The translations under genes were made by a program, and so were the position numbers. From positions 1,426,001 through 1,490,000 of the forward strand of contig NZ_CP048833.1 of the NCBI RefSeq assembly GCF_012971725.1: a stretch of 64,000 bases of DNA, given 5' to 3'. Positions 11,200 through 19,783 of this stretch are shown one piece after another (position 1 is the first letter of the stretch; each line of letters starts with the position of its first letter). Under the pieces are notes generated by a model. The model saw only the letters and a program-made list of their open reading frames with translations, was not told the origin of the DNA and searched no databases. The stretch is from Pseudomonas multiresinivorans. Its GTDB lineage: Bacteria > Pseudomonadota > Gammaproteobacteria > Pseudomonadales > Pseudomonadaceae.

Positions 11200-11898
11200 T
11201 CAGGCGTCTCTCAGTTCGAAGGTCGTGAACAGCAAGTTCAGTTCGCGCCAGAGTTCGGCTGTACCGTATGGCGCCGGCGTGGCTATCAGCTCGGGATCGA
11301 GCTGCCGCCCGCTGCGGGCCAGTTGTACCACGAAGTTATCCACACCCATTGCGCGCAGGCGCAGGGCCAGGCGGCGGAGTTTATCCAGGTCGAACAATTG
11401 CCAATGCACGGTCATCCGGCACTCGTGTGCCACGCCGCTCTCCAGCAACAGTTCCAGGCTGCGCCAATTGGCCAGCCCACTGCGCTTCACGCCGGTGATG
11501 GCGTCCATGTCTTCGGCCAGTCCCTTCACGTCGAACCCCACCCAGTCCGCATGGGGCAGTGCACGGGCAAAGGACTCCGGGCGGATACCGGCGCTGTGCA
11601 GCCCGGCGCGGAAACCCATCTCGCGGACGCTCGCCATGGCATCGGGCAGGGCGTTCTGCAGGGTCGCTTCGCCGCCGCTGAAGACCACACCTTGCAGCAG
11701 CCCCTGGCGACGGCGGAGGAAGGCGAGGATGTCATCCCAACCGATTTCCTCCACGCCGCGCGGAGCAATCAGCTCCGGGTTGTGGCAGTAGCGACAGCGC
11801 CACGCGCAGCCCTGGCAGAACAGTACGCAGGCGAGCAGGCCGGGGTAGTCGAGGGTGGTCAGGGGCACCAGGCCCCCGACCCTGAGCGTGGCGCTCAT
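11200..11898 (-). CDS. nrdG: Anaerobic ribonucleotide reductase activating enzyme
   Basis: 232 residues from ATG 11898. It is a radical-SAM protein: CQGCAWRCRYCHNPEL carries the CxxxWxCxYC iron-sulfur cysteines, and VVFSGGEATLQ is the SAM-binding GGE motif. Its role is to cleave S-adenosylmethionine and put the glycyl radical on NrdD under anaerobic conditions. At 232 residues it is longer than E. coli NrdG (about 154) and closer to the two-component pyruvate-formate-lyase-activase-like type common in Pseudomonas. Its ATG overlaps the stop of the small glycyl-radical ORF by 4 bp, so translation of the two is probably coupled. Confidence 0.9.
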   Translation of the reverse strand: MSATLRVGGLVPLTTLDYPGLLACVLFCQGCAWRCRYCHNPELIAPRGVEEIGWDDILAFLRRRQGLLQGVVFSGGEATLQNALPDAMASVREMGFRAGLHSAGIRPESFARALPHADWVGFDVKGLAEDMDAITGVKRSGLANWRSLELLLESGVAHECRMTVHWQLFDLDKLRRLALRLRAMGVDNFVVQLARSGRQLDPELIATPAPYGTAELWRELNLLFTTFELRDA

Positions 11899-12041
11899 CG
11901 CGTCTCGCGGAAGTGGCGGCGCTCGCGGTGCTCGGATTGCTTGCCGGCGTTGAAGGCCGTCACCGGGCGGTGATAGCCCATCACGCGGGTCCACACCTCG
12001 CAGCGCTGGCGCTGGCTTTCGGGCAATTGGTTCGCGGTCAT
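11895..12041 (-). CDS. Separate glycyl-radical C-terminal domain of NrdD
   Basis: 48 residues starting MTANQLPESQRQRCEVW, with AAGGAG at proper spacing before the ATG. Residues 19-23 read RVMGY and are followed by FNAGKQSE. This matches the end of ordinary class III reductases (E. coli NrdD: RVCGY..FNAGKQEE), where the glycine carries the catalytic radical. The main nrdD product stops at CCGG without this motif. The ORF is in the same reading frame as nrdD, separated by one TGA plus 14 codons, and its own stop overlaps nrdG by 4 bp. It looks like the catalytic radical domain supplied as a second polypeptide. That the two pieces assemble is inferred. Confidence 0.85.
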   Translation of the reverse strand: MTANQLPESQRQRCEVWTRVMGYHRPVTAFNAGKQSEHRERRHFRETR

Positions 12042-12083
12042 CGGTAGTGCTCCTTTTTTGCGGGGATGAAAGTGAACGGAGGA

Positions 12084-14102
12084 TCAGCCGCCACAGCAGC
12101 TCTTGGGCGCGGCTTTCTGCAGCGCGGCTTCGTCGCACTTCGGGCAGAACTCGTGTTCGCCGGCGAGGTAGCCGTGGACGGGGCAGATGGAGAAGGTCGG
12201 CGTTACCGTCAGGTAGGGCAGGCGGAAGCGCCCGAGGGCGGTGCGCACCAGGGTCTTGCAGGCCTCGGCGCTGGAGATGCGCTCGGCCATGTACAGGTGC
12301 AGCACGGTGCCGCCGGTGTACTTGCACTGCAGGGCGTCCTGCAGTTCCAGCGCCTCGAACGGGTCGTCGGTGAGGCCCACCGGCAACTGCGAGGAGTTGG
12401 TGTAGTAGGGCGCGTCCGGCGTGCCGGCCTGGAGGATGTCGGCGTGGCGCTTCTGGTCCTCGCGGGCGAAGCGGTAGGTGGTGCCTTCGGCCGGGGTAGC
12501 TTCGAGGTTGTAGAGGTGGCCGCTGTCTTCCTGGAAGCGCACCAGCCGCGCCCGTACATGGTCCAGCAGCTCCAGCGCGATCTGCCGGCCGGACTCGGTG
12601 TGCAGGCCTTCGCGATCATCGGTGAAGTTGCGCACCATCTCGTGCAGGCCGTTCACGCCGATGGTGGAGAAGTGATTACGCAAGGTGCCGAGGTAACGTT
12701 TGGTGTACGGGTAGAGCCCGGCATCCATGTGCTGCTGGATGACCTTGCGCTTCACTTCGAGGCTGTCGAAGGCCAGCTCCAGCAGGTAGTCCAGCTGGCG
12801 GTGGAGCCCGGCCAGATCGCCGCGATGGCGGTAGCCCAGGCGCGCGCAGTTGATCGTTACCACGCCCAGCGAACCGGTCTGCTCAGCCGAGCCGAACAGC
12901 CCGTTGCCGCGCTTGAGCAGCTCGCGCACGTCCAGTTGCAGGCGGCAGCACATGGAGCGCACCTGATTGGGCTGCATGTCCGAATTGAGGAAGTTCTGGA
13001 AGTACGGCAGGCCGTAGCGCGCGGTCATCTCGAAGAGGCGCGTGGCGTTGTCGCTGTCCCAGGGGAAGTCGTGGGTGATGTTGTAGGTCGGGATCGGGAA
13101 GGTGAACACCCGGCCGTGGGCGTCGCCGGCCTGCATCACTTCGATGTAGGCGCGGTTGATCAGGTCCATCTCGGCCTGCAGGTCGCCGTAGGCGAAGGGC
13201 ATTTCTACGCCGCCGACGTAGGGAATCTGTTCGCGCAAATCTTCCGGGCAGACCCAGTCGAAGGTCAGGTTGGTGAAGGGCGTCTGGGTGCCCCAGCGCG
13301 ACGGCACGTTGAGGTTGTAGATGAATTCCTGCAGGGCCTGGCGCACCTGTTGATAACTCAGGCCGTCCTTGCGCACATAGGGAGCGAGGTAGGTGTCGAA
13401 GGAGCTGAACGCCTGGGCGCCGGCCCATTCGTTCTGCAGCGTGCCGAGGAAGTTGACCATCTGCCCCAGTGCGCTGGACAGGTGTTTCGGCGGCCCGGCC
13501 TCGACCCGCCCCGGTACACCATTCAGGCCTTCGCTGAGCAGGGTGCGCAGCGACCAGCCGGCGCAATAGCCGGCGAGCATGTCGAGGTCGTGGATGTGCA
13601 GGTCGGCCTCGCGGTGGGCGACGGCGATACCCGCGCTGTACACCTCGTCCAGCCAGTAGTTGGCGGTGACCTTGCCGGACACATTGAGGATCAGCCCGCC
13701 CAGGGAGTAACCCTGGTTGGCGTTGGCGCGCACCCGCCAGTCTTCCCGCGACAGGTACTCGTTCATCGACGCGGCGACGTCCACCAGCGTCTTGCGCTCG
13801 CGGCGCAGGCGGCCGTGGCGTTCGCGGTAGACGATGTAGGCGCGCGCGGTGGGGTAGTGGCCGGCTTCCATCAGGGTGCGCTCGACCATGTCCTGCACCT
13901 GTTCCACGTCGAGATCATTCTGCGCCGGCAGGCGCGCCAGCACGCGGCGGGTCAGCTCCTGCGCGTGGGGCGCGGAGAACTCGCCGCTGGCTTCGCCGGC
14001 GGCGGCAATGGCGCGTTCGATCTTGCTCGGGTCGAAGGCTGCGGCGTTGCCATTGCGCTTGCGCAGGCTGGCGGGAAGAGGGGCGGTCCGTGTCAGGGGC
14101 AT
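12084..14102 (-). CDS. nrdD: Anaerobic ribonucleoside-triphosphate reductase, large part
   Basis: 672 residues. An ATP-cone regulatory domain opens the protein (LRKRNGNAAAFDPSKIERAI, about 13-100), followed by the ten-stranded barrel of class III reductases, which make dNTPs without oxygen. The C-terminus has CPVHGYLAGEHEFCPKC, half of the usual zinc site, then ends SCCGG-stop. The RVxGY glycyl-radical motif that should follow is missing here and is found in the next ORF (11895-12041), in frame after the TGA. Expression probably responds to oxygen and dNTP levels through the boxes at 14189 and 14113. Only the ATG at 14102 gives a full N-terminus. Confidence 0.92.
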   Translation of the reverse strand: MPLTRTAPLPASLRKRNGNAAAFDPSKIERAIAAAGEASGEFSAPHAQELTRRVLARLPAQNDLDVEQVQDMVERTLMEAGHYPTARAYIVYRERHGRLRRERKTLVDVAASMNEYLSREDWRVRANANQGYSLGGLILNVSGKVTANYWLDEVYSAGIAVAHREADLHIHDLDMLAGYCAGWSLRTLLSEGLNGVPGRVEAGPPKHLSSALGQMVNFLGTLQNEWAGAQAFSSFDTYLAPYVRKDGLSYQQVRQALQEFIYNLNVPSRWGTQTPFTNLTFDWVCPEDLREQIPYVGGVEMPFAYGDLQAEMDLINRAYIEVMQAGDAHGRVFTFPIPTYNITHDFPWDSDNATRLFEMTARYGLPYFQNFLNSDMQPNQVRSMCCRLQLDVRELLKRGNGLFGSAEQTGSLGVVTINCARLGYRHRGDLAGLHRQLDYLLELAFDSLEVKRKVIQQHMDAGLYPYTKRYLGTLRNHFSTIGVNGLHEMVRNFTDDREGLHTESGRQIALELLDHVRARLVRFQEDSGHLYNLEATPAEGTTYRFAREDQKRHADILQAGTPDAPYYTNSSQLPVGLTDDPFEALELQDALQCKYTGGTVLHLYMAERISSAEACKTLVRTALGRFRLPYLTVTPTFSICPVHGYLAGEHEFCPKCDEAALQKAAPKSCCGG

Positions 14103-14112
14103 TGGCTGGATT

Positions 14113-14160
14113 CCACAACATGCTGTGTCTCGACTTATTCAAGACAACAAGATGTTGTGG
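14113..14160 (-). promoter_or_regulatory. Pair of NrdR-like boxes upstream of nrdD
   Basis: CCACAACATGCTGTGT (14113-14128) and CAACAAGATGTTGTGG (14145-14160) each resemble the 16-bp NrdR box ACACWATATATWGTGT, and their centres are 32 bp apart, three helical turns. Such spacing is known for NrdR. They sit just downstream of the predicted start point, suited to repression. Confidence 0.6.
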
Positions 14161-14188
14161 GAATCTAACGATATTGCCCGTAGGGAAA

Positions 14189-14202
14189 TTGACCTCGGTC
14201 AA
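14189..14202. promoter_or_regulatory. FNR/ANR-type box upstream of nrdD
   Basis: TTGACCTCGGTCAA is a perfect palindrome of the TTGAY-N4-RTCAA class. A TTAGAT -10 candidate on the minus strand (14163-14168) lies where a class II activator at -41.5 would need it. Anaerobic activation of nrdD is the natural reading. Confidence 0.65.
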
Positions 14203-14325
14203 CGTCGCCTGTCAGTCAATTTTTGCCATCGGAGGTATTGACCGCCGCTCGGCGCGACTCCGTCCGGCAAGTGCGCCAGTTGCTCTGTGACAGATGTCAG
14301 GGCTGGCTCCAGGCGTCTGCGGTCG

Positions 14326-14395
14326 GTTCGCGAGCAAGCTCGCTCCTACAGCCCGGGCCGACCTGCTCTACGTAGGAGCGAGCTTGCTCGCGAAC
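14326..14395. repeat. REP doublet, GTTCGCGAGCAAGCTCGCTC family
   Basis: GTTCGCGAGCAAGCTCGCTC (14326) and CGTAGGAGCGAGCTTGCTCG (14371) face each other. This is a second REP subfamily, also at 24879-24964. The remaining gap between the two genes holds the nrdD control sites described separately. Confidence 0.8.
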
Positions 14396-14423
14396 GGGAC
14401 TGCGCGCCAAACGCGGGGAGCCT

Positions 14424-15854
14424 TCAGCCCAGCAACGGCACCAACCGCTCTGCCAGGCGACCGGCGAGCTTCTCGTCGGTGACGTTGGTGAAGCTCATGA
14501 GCAATGCCGGTTCGCGCCTGGCCTCCACGCACCAGGCGTTCAGCGCTTGCAAACCGAGGCCGTCCGCGTGGGCGCGGCGGGCGACGGCGAGGTCATCCTG
14601 TTCCAGCGCGCCGATCAGGTGCAGGCCACCGGGCGTATCGGCGAAGCGCAGGTGTTCGCCCAGGCGATCCTCCAGCGCACTGCGCAGCCACTGACGGCGC
14701 TGGGCGTAGAGCGTGCGGGTGCGCTTGAGGTGACGGGCGAAATGGCCTTCCTGCATGAAGTCGCAGAGGGTCGCCTGGAGCAGCTCGGCGCAGCCCGACG
14801 TGAACACCTGCTGGGCGCGCACGAAGTCTTCCACCAGCTCCGCCGGTACTACGAGATAGCCCAGACGCAGCGCCGGATAGAGCACCTTGCTGAAGGTGCC
14901 GGTGTAGAGCACGCGGCCGGCGCGGTCGAGGCTTTTCAGTGCCGGCAGGGGGAAGCCGGCGTAGCGGTATTCGCTGTCGTAGTCGTCCTCGACGATCCAG
15001 GCGCCGCTGCTCGCCGCCCAGTCCAGCAGGGCCAGGCGCCGTGGCAGGCTGAGGGCGACGCCGGTGGGGCTTTGCTGCGACGGGGTGATCAGTGCGAAGC
15101 GCGCGTCCGGCGCGCGGGCGATGCCGTCCTCCACGCGCAGGCCATCGCCATCCACCGCGACCGGCACCGGCACACCGCCGGCGCGGCGCAGCAGTTCGCG
15201 GCCGCGCGGGTAGCCGGGGTCCTCGTGCCAGAAGCGCTGGCCGGGCTCCAACAAGGTGCGGCTGATCAGGTCCAGTGCACCCTGGTAACCGGCGCAGATG
15301 AATACCTGTGCCGGGTCGCAGGCGATGCCGCGGGAGATGCCCAGGTAGCCCGCCACCGCCTCGCGCAGCGGGCCGTAGCCGCAGGGTTCCGGGTAGGCGA
15401 GCATCGATGCGCTTTGCTGGCGCAGTCGGCGTGCGCACAGGCGTGACCAGAGCGCGCGGGGGAAGGCGTCCAGCGCCGGCACGCCGAGCTGGAACGGCCG
15501 CAGGGCGGGGCCGTGGGCGATCAGGCCGGGCAGGCTGCGTTCCACGGTCGCCGGGGCGATGGCCACGGGCGGTGCGCTTTCCGTGCGGCCGGCGAGTTGC
15601 GGGGAGACCACCGTGCCGGCCGGACCGCGCGCCAGCAGATAGCCCTCGCTGGTCAGCAACTGGTAGGCGAGCTCCACCGTGCCGCGCGCCACGCCCAGTT
15701 CGCCGGCCAGGCCGCGCACCGGCGGCACGCGCTCGCCCGGCCGCAGTGCGCCACGGGTGATGGCGTCGCGGATGCGCTCATAGAGTTGCCGATAGATCGG
15801 CAGCTCGTGGCTCGGGTCCAGCGGCTGGCGGAACGAGTCGGTGGGCGCGCTCAT
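14424..15854 (-). CDS. MocR-type GntR/aminotransferase regulator
   Basis: 476 residues from ATG 15854; upstream in-frame starts have no family sequence. An N-terminal GntR winged helix (about 10-80, ELPIYRQLYERIRDAITRG, then VRGLAGELGVARGTVELAY) is joined to a fold-type I aminotransferase domain. PLP residues include VEDDYDSEYRY and GTFSKVLYPALRLGY with the Lys in SKVL. Such MocR/PdxR proteins bind PLP and control transcription in the cytoplasm. No metabolic partner gene is adjacent, so the target is unknown. It is transcribed divergently from cbpA. Confidence 0.88.
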   Translation of the reverse strand: MSAPTDSFRQPLDPSHELPIYRQLYERIRDAITRGALRPGERVPPVRGLAGELGVARGTVELAYQLLTSEGYLLARGPAGTVVSPQLAGRTESAPPVAIAPATVERSLPGLIAHGPALRPFQLGVPALDAFPRALWSRLCARRLRQQSASMLAYPEPCGYGPLREAVAGYLGISRGIACDPAQVFICAGYQGALDLISRTLLEPGQRFWHEDPGYPRGRELLRRAGGVPVPVAVDGDGLRVEDGIARAPDARFALITPSQQSPTGVALSLPRRLALLDWAASSGAWIVEDDYDSEYRYAGFPLPALKSLDRAGRVLYTGTFSKVLYPALRLGYLVVPAELVEDFVRAQQVFTSGCAELLQATLCDFMQEGHFARHLKRTRTLYAQRRQWLRSALEDRLGEHLRFADTPGGLHLIGALEQDDLAVARRAHADGLGLQALNAWCVEARREPALLMSFTNVTDEKLAGRLAERLVPLLG

Positions 15855-16117
15855 GGCCTGGAAGGTTCGTGAGGAAGTGGGGAAGGTGACTATGCCATGA
15901 CCGGTATCAAGTCGTCCCGGCAGACCCGATGCAGGATCAGCGTCTAGGCTTGCAGGCAGTGTTGAAAAGCGGGCGCGACGCCTCCATCTGGTAGGGCAGA
16001 ACCCGCTTTTTCCACCTGTTCGCCTCGCAGTGCGCGCAGCGGCTCCGGCTGCCCGCGCGAATCCCCCGTGTCCCAGGCGCCGACAGGTCCAACGCATGTG
16101 AGGAGTGACCGCTACCG

Positions 16118-17086
16118 ATGGAATTCAAGGACTATTACGCCGCGCTCGGGGTCGAACCCGACGCCGACGACAAGGCGATCAAGACCGCCTACCGCAAGCT
16201 CGCGCGCAAGTACCATCCAGACGTCAGCAAGGAGCCGGACGCCGAGGCGAAATTCAAGGACGTCTCCGAGGCCTACGAAGTGCTGAAAAGCCCGGAAAAG
16301 CGCGCCGAGTACGATGAGCTGCGCCGCTACGGCCCGCAGGGGCCGCAATTCGAGGCGCCGCCCGGCTGGCAGCCGCGCGGGGGCTTCGACGGCCCGCCGC
16401 CGGGGCACGAGCAGGACTTCAGCGACTTCTTCGAGCAGATCTTCGGTGCCCGCGCAGGCGGCCCCCAGGGCGGCTTCGGTGGCGCCCGCCAACCGCGCCA
16501 GCACCGTGGCCAGGACATCGAGATGGAAGTGCCGCTGTTCCTCGAGGAGACCCTGTCCGGCGAGAGCCGGCCGATCAGCTTCAGCCTGCCCAGCTACGAC
16601 GAGTACGGTCGCAAGCTGCCGCCGCAGAACAAGACGCTGAACGTGAAGATCCCCGTGGGCACCGCCGACGGCGAACGCATCCGCCTCAAGGGGCAGGGCG
16701 CGCCAGGCGTCAATGGCGGGCCGGCGGGCGACCTGTACCTGGTGATTCGCCTGGTACCGCACCCGGTGTTCGACGTCGATGGCCGCGACCTGATCGTCAC
16801 CGTGCCGGTGGCGCCCTGGGAAGCGGCGCTCGGCGCCAAGGTGGAAGTGCCCACCCTGGGCGGCCGGATCAACCTCGGCATTCCGGCCAACAGCCAGGCC
16901 GGCCAACGCCTGCGCATCAAGGGCAAGGGCCTGCCGAACAAGGGCGATGCCGCCGCCGGCGACTTGTACGCCGTGCTCAAGGTGGTGATGCCGAAGACTG
17001 CGGATGACGCGACACGCAAACTCTGGGAAGAACTGGCTGCCAAGGCGGCCTTCGACCCCCGTGCCGATTGGGGTAAACGCGCATGA
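16118..17086 (+). CDS. cbpA: Curved DNA-binding protein / DnaJ-class co-chaperone CbpA
   Basis: 322 residues, close to E. coli CbpA (306). A J-domain (1-70) has the HPD motif in KYHPDVSKE. A Gly/Phe-rich linker follows (about 75-130, GGFDGPPPG, PQGGFGG), then two C-terminal peptide-binding domains (QDIEMEVPLFLEETLSG, RIRLKGQGAPG, LRIKGKGLPNKG). There is no zinc finger, which separates it from DnaJ. It works with DnaK and binds curved DNA. The stop overlaps the cbpM start by 4 bp (ATGA), and CbpM is its known inhibitor. Confidence 0.92.
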   Translation: MEFKDYYAALGVEPDADDKAIKTAYRKLARKYHPDVSKEPDAEAKFKDVSEAYEVLKSPEKRAEYDELRRYGPQGPQFEAPPGWQPRGGFDGPPPGHEQDFSDFFEQIFGARAGGPQGGFGGARQPRQHRGQDIEMEVPLFLEETLSGESRPISFSLPSYDEYGRKLPPQNKTLNVKIPVGTADGERIRLKGQGAPGVNGGPAGDLYLVIRLVPHPVFDVDGRDLIVTVPVAPWEAALGAKVEVPTLGGRINLGIPANSQAGQRLRIKGKGLPNKGDAAAGDLYAVLKVVMPKTADDATRKLWEELAAKAAFDPRADWGKRA

Positions 17087-17385
17087 CGACGACAGTGATG
17101 GTGGTGGACCTCGACGAGCTCTGCCAGTCGGTGAACCTCCCCCGCGACGTGCTCGTCGAGATCGTCGAGGTGGGCATCGTGGAGCCCCGTGAGCAAGGCG
17201 CAGGGCACTGGGTTTTCGATTACCAGGCGGTCAGCGTGGTGCGTCGTGCCGTGCGCCTACGCCGTGAATTCGAACTGGATTGGCCGGGCATCGCCCTGGC
17301 GTTGCGCCTGCTGGACGAGGTCGACGAACTGCGCGCGGAGAACCGTTACCTGCGCCAGCGCCTGGCGCGCCTGCTGGAAGACTAG
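17083..17385 (+). CDS. cbpM: Chaperone modulator CbpM
   Basis: 100 residues, matching the family. It has an N-terminal MerR-like helix-turn-helix region (DELCQSVNLPRDVLVEIVEVG, then VFDYQAVSVVRRAVRLRREFE) and a C-terminal coiled segment. CbpM binds the J-domain of CbpA and blocks its DnaK and DNA interactions. Translational coupling to cbpA through a 4-bp overlap keeps the pair in step. The stop lies 4 bp from the convergent lipoprotein gene. Confidence 0.92.
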   Translation: MTTTVMVVDLDELCQSVNLPRDVLVEIVEVGIVEPREQGAGHWVFDYQAVSVVRRAVRLRREFELDWPGIALALRLLDEVDELRAENRYLRQRLARLLED

Positions 17386-17389
17386 GCCG

Positions 17390-18139
17390 CTACTGCGATG
17401 CCGCCGCCGTGGCGGCATCCAGCGGGATGAACTGCACCAGGCCGATGATCGGCGCGGCGAGGATGCCTTGCACATAGTTGATGCCGCTGCGTCGCAGGCT
17501 TTCGTTGGTCATCTGCGCCAGCAGCTCCAGGCGTCCGGCGATGCGGCCGAATTCGCGCTCGAAGGACAGGTTGCGCCCCTTTTCGCTGATCTCGTTCGAT
17601 AGCAGCAGGGGCTGCCCCTGGGCGTCTTCGCGGCTGGCCAGCAACCAGGCGGCAACCTCGATGTTCCAGGCGGCATTGGCGGTCTTCTGCGAATCCAGCC
17701 CGCTGAGCAGGTGCTGGGTCGTGGTGCCGCCGTAGAGTTCCATCAGCATGCTGCCCAACCCGTAGATCAGCGTGCCGGCGCGGTCGCCCGTGAAGCTGGC
17801 GTCGAAAGCCAGGGGCAGCACGGCGACGGATTTCTGCTCCTTCAGCCCGGCCAGTGGGCTGTTCCCGGTGATGGCATCCATCACCGCCTTGTGTGCCTCA
17901 TCGCGGCTGGCGGCGCCGGTCTTCTTCCATTCCCGTGGGTTGCGCTTGTAGAGCTTGTCCAGTAGCAGCGACAGGCTTTCCAGGTTGTCGCGCATGGCCA
18001 GGTTGGCGGCCCGGTTGGCGTCGCTCTGCAGCAACTGACCGGAGCTGAAATCCTCGCCGTGGACGTCTTTCTTCACCGGCGGGGAGCTGCAGGCAGCGAG
18101 CAGGGCAAAGGCACAGAGGGCGATGAGGCGCAGCGACAT
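17390..18139 (-). CDS. Lipoprotein of unknown function
   Basis: 249 residues with a lipoprotein signal: lipobox LLAAC with the modified Cys at 17. The mature part is mostly helical and contains a conserved-looking NLAMRDNLESLSLLLDKLYKRNP stretch near residue 50 and a hydrophobic segment (GTLIYGLGSMLMELYGG) around 140. I do not recognise a named domain. It should sit in the outer or inner membrane leaflet facing the periplasm. It is 156 bp downstream of the FMN-reductase gene on the same strand, so shared transcription is possible. Confidence 0.8.
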   Translation of the reverse strand: MSLRLIALCAFALLAACSSPPVKKDVHGEDFSSGQLLQSDANRAANLAMRDNLESLSLLLDKLYKRNPREWKKTGAASRDEAHKAVMDAITGNSPLAGLKEQKSVAVLPLAFDASFTGDRAGTLIYGLGSMLMELYGGTTTQHLLSGLDSQKTANAAWNIEVAAWLLASREDAQGQPLLLSNEISEKGRNLSFEREFGRIAGRLELLAQMTNESLRRSGINYVQGILAAPIIGLVQFIPLDAATAAASQ

Positions 18140-18295
18140 GATCGGTCAAGGCATGGGAATCGGCCCTGAACCATGGCGCGCGGGGCAGTGCGCAGCCAGC
18201 TGAAGTGGCTGTTATCGGGGCCTCGCCTGGAAGCCTGCGACCGGTTGCACAGATTGGCGGAAGAGGGCGCCGGCGGGGGCCGGCGCGGTGAACGA

Positions 18296-18856
18296 TCAGC
18301 GTGGCTGGTTCTGTTCGATCCAGCCGGCGAAGGCGTCGATGATGCTCTGCAGGAAGGGCTGGGTCTTCTCGGACAGCTTGCCGGCTTCGTCGAAGAAGGC
18401 ACCGGCACCGCCCAGGTAGGCCTCGGGTTGCTGCAGCACCGGCATGTTGAGGAACACCAGGGACTGGCGCAGGTGGTGGTTGGCGCCGAAGCCGCCGATG
18501 GCGCCCGGCGATGCGCTGACCACGGCGCAGGGCTTGGCGTTCCAGGCGCTCTTGCCGTACGGCCGGGAGCCGACGTCAATGGCGTTCTTCAGCACGCCCG
18601 GCACCGAGCGGTTGTACTCGGGCGTGACGAAAAGCACCGCGTCAGCACGGGCGATGCGCTCGCGAAAAGCGGTGTAGCTGGCGGGCGCGGTGCCTACGTC
18701 GAGCTCTTCGTTGTACAGCGGCAGGTCGCCGATCTCCACGATTTCCAGCTTCAGGTTGGCCGGCGCCAGGGCGGCGAAGGCCTTGGCGATCTTGCGGTTC
18801 AGGGATTCCTTGCGCAGGCTGCCGACGACCACGGCAACATCGAAGACTTGGCTCAT
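18296..18856 (-). CDS. NADPH-dependent FMN reductase / quinone reductase
   Basis: 186 residues, flavodoxin-like fold. The N-terminal GSLRKESLNRK is the FMN phosphate-binding loop. FVTPEYNRSVPGVLKNAID is the characteristic central motif of the NADPH:FMN/azo-reductase family (ChrR/ArsH-like). It should reduce quinones or other acceptors with NAD(P)H in the cytosol. A homologue of the same length is structurally known from P. aeruginosa. An AGGAG-like site precedes the ATG. Confidence 0.9.
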   Translation of the reverse strand: MSQVFDVAVVVGSLRKESLNRKIAKAFAALAPANLKLEIVEIGDLPLYNEELDVGTAPASYTAFRERIARADAVLFVTPEYNRSVPGVLKNAIDVGSRPYGKSAWNAKPCAVVSASPGAIGGFGANHHLRQSLVFLNMPVLQQPEAYLGGAGAFFDEAGKLSEKTQPFLQSIIDAFAGWIEQNQPR

Positions 18857-19042
18857 GACGACTCCTCGGGAAAGCGGTAGTTGAGCCGTTTGTTATAGAC
18901 GATGCCGGCGGTCCTGCCCGGACCTGGGTCAAGAAGGCAAGTCGCATGTCCCAGTCATTCAGTGCGATCTTGGCTCTGTGGAGTGGGGCATGGCGCTCCT
19001 AGAGTGAGGCCATGTCCTGAACCGCCCGAGTCGAGGTCCACC

Positions 19043-19783
19043 ATGTGCATGAAAGTGTTTTTCGCCGGCGCCAGCGGTGCCATTGGCCAGCGCCTGCTGC
19101 CCTTGTTGCTGGAGCGTGGCTACGAGGTGCTGGCGATCAGCCGCTCGCCGGAGCGCGCCGCTCGCATCGAGGCTGCCGGCGCTCGCGCGCTGGTGCTGGA
19201 TGTCTTCGATGGCGACGGCCTGCGGGACGCCGTGCAGGCGTTCGGGCCGCGCTGGGTGATCCATCAGCTGACCGATCTGCCGGCCGGTCTCGACCCGGCG
19301 CAGATGTCCGCCGCCCAACCGCGCAATGCCCGTGTTCGCCGCGAGGGCACCGCCAACCTGGTGGCGGCTGCGCGTGCCGCCGGCGTCGAGCGCATGGTCG
19401 CGCAGAGCATTGCCTGGGCCTACCGGGCCGGCGAGCAGCCATTGCACGAGGAGCAACCGCTGGACCTTGGCGCCGAAGGCCCGCGCGCCATCAGTGTCGG
19501 CGGCGTAGCAGCGCTGGAAAATGCCGTGCTCGGCGCTCAACCGATGGAAGGCATCGTGCTGCGCTACGGCCGGCTCTATGGCCCTGGAACAGGGGCTGAA
19601 ACGGCTGATCCGCGTCTGTCCGTGCATGTCGATGACGCGGCTCGCGCCGCACTGCTGGCGCTGGAGTGGGGCGCCCACGGCGTCTACAACATCGCCGAGC
19701 AGGACGTCGAGGTCAGCTCTGCCAAGGCCCGCCATCGGCTTGGCTGGCAGCCGGGCTTCCGCCTGGCGGGGGCCTCGGCATGA
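19043..19783 (+). CDS. NAD(P)-dependent epimerase/dehydratase family protein
   Basis: 246 residues from ATG 19043 (GAGGT 6 bp upstream); a second ATG at 19049 is possible. VFFAGASGAIGQRLL is the Rossmann nucleotide-binding motif of extended short-chain dehydrogenases. The family's catalytic YxxxK is not clear: the equivalent region reads AWAYRAGEQ, so dehydratase chemistry is uncertain and it may be an NmrA-like or atypical member. The stop overlaps the start of the cupin gene by 4 bp, so the two are translated together. Confidence 0.8.
   Translation: MCMKVFFAGASGAIGQRLLPLLLERGYEVLAISRSPERAARIEAAGARALVLDVFDGDGLRDAVQAFGPRWVIHQLTDLPAGLDPAQMSAAQPRNARVRREGTANLVAAARAAGVERMVAQSIAWAYRAGEQPLHEEQPLDLGAEGPRAISVGGVAALENAVLGAQPMEGIVLRYGRLYGPGTGAETADPRLSVHVDDAARAALLALEWGAHGVYNIAEQDVEVSSAKARHRLGWQPGFRLAGASA

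Noticed and set aside
12084..12086. TGA between nrdD and the glycyl-radical ORF as a second selenocysteine codon
   Set aside because: No SECIS-like hairpin is visible after it, the family has no Sec at this place, and a ribosome site plus ATG lie just downstream.
18902..19042. Longer N-terminus for the epimerase-like protein
   Set aside because: Added residues have no fold character; GAGGT at correct spacing marks ATG 19043 and the Rossmann motif begins a few residues later.
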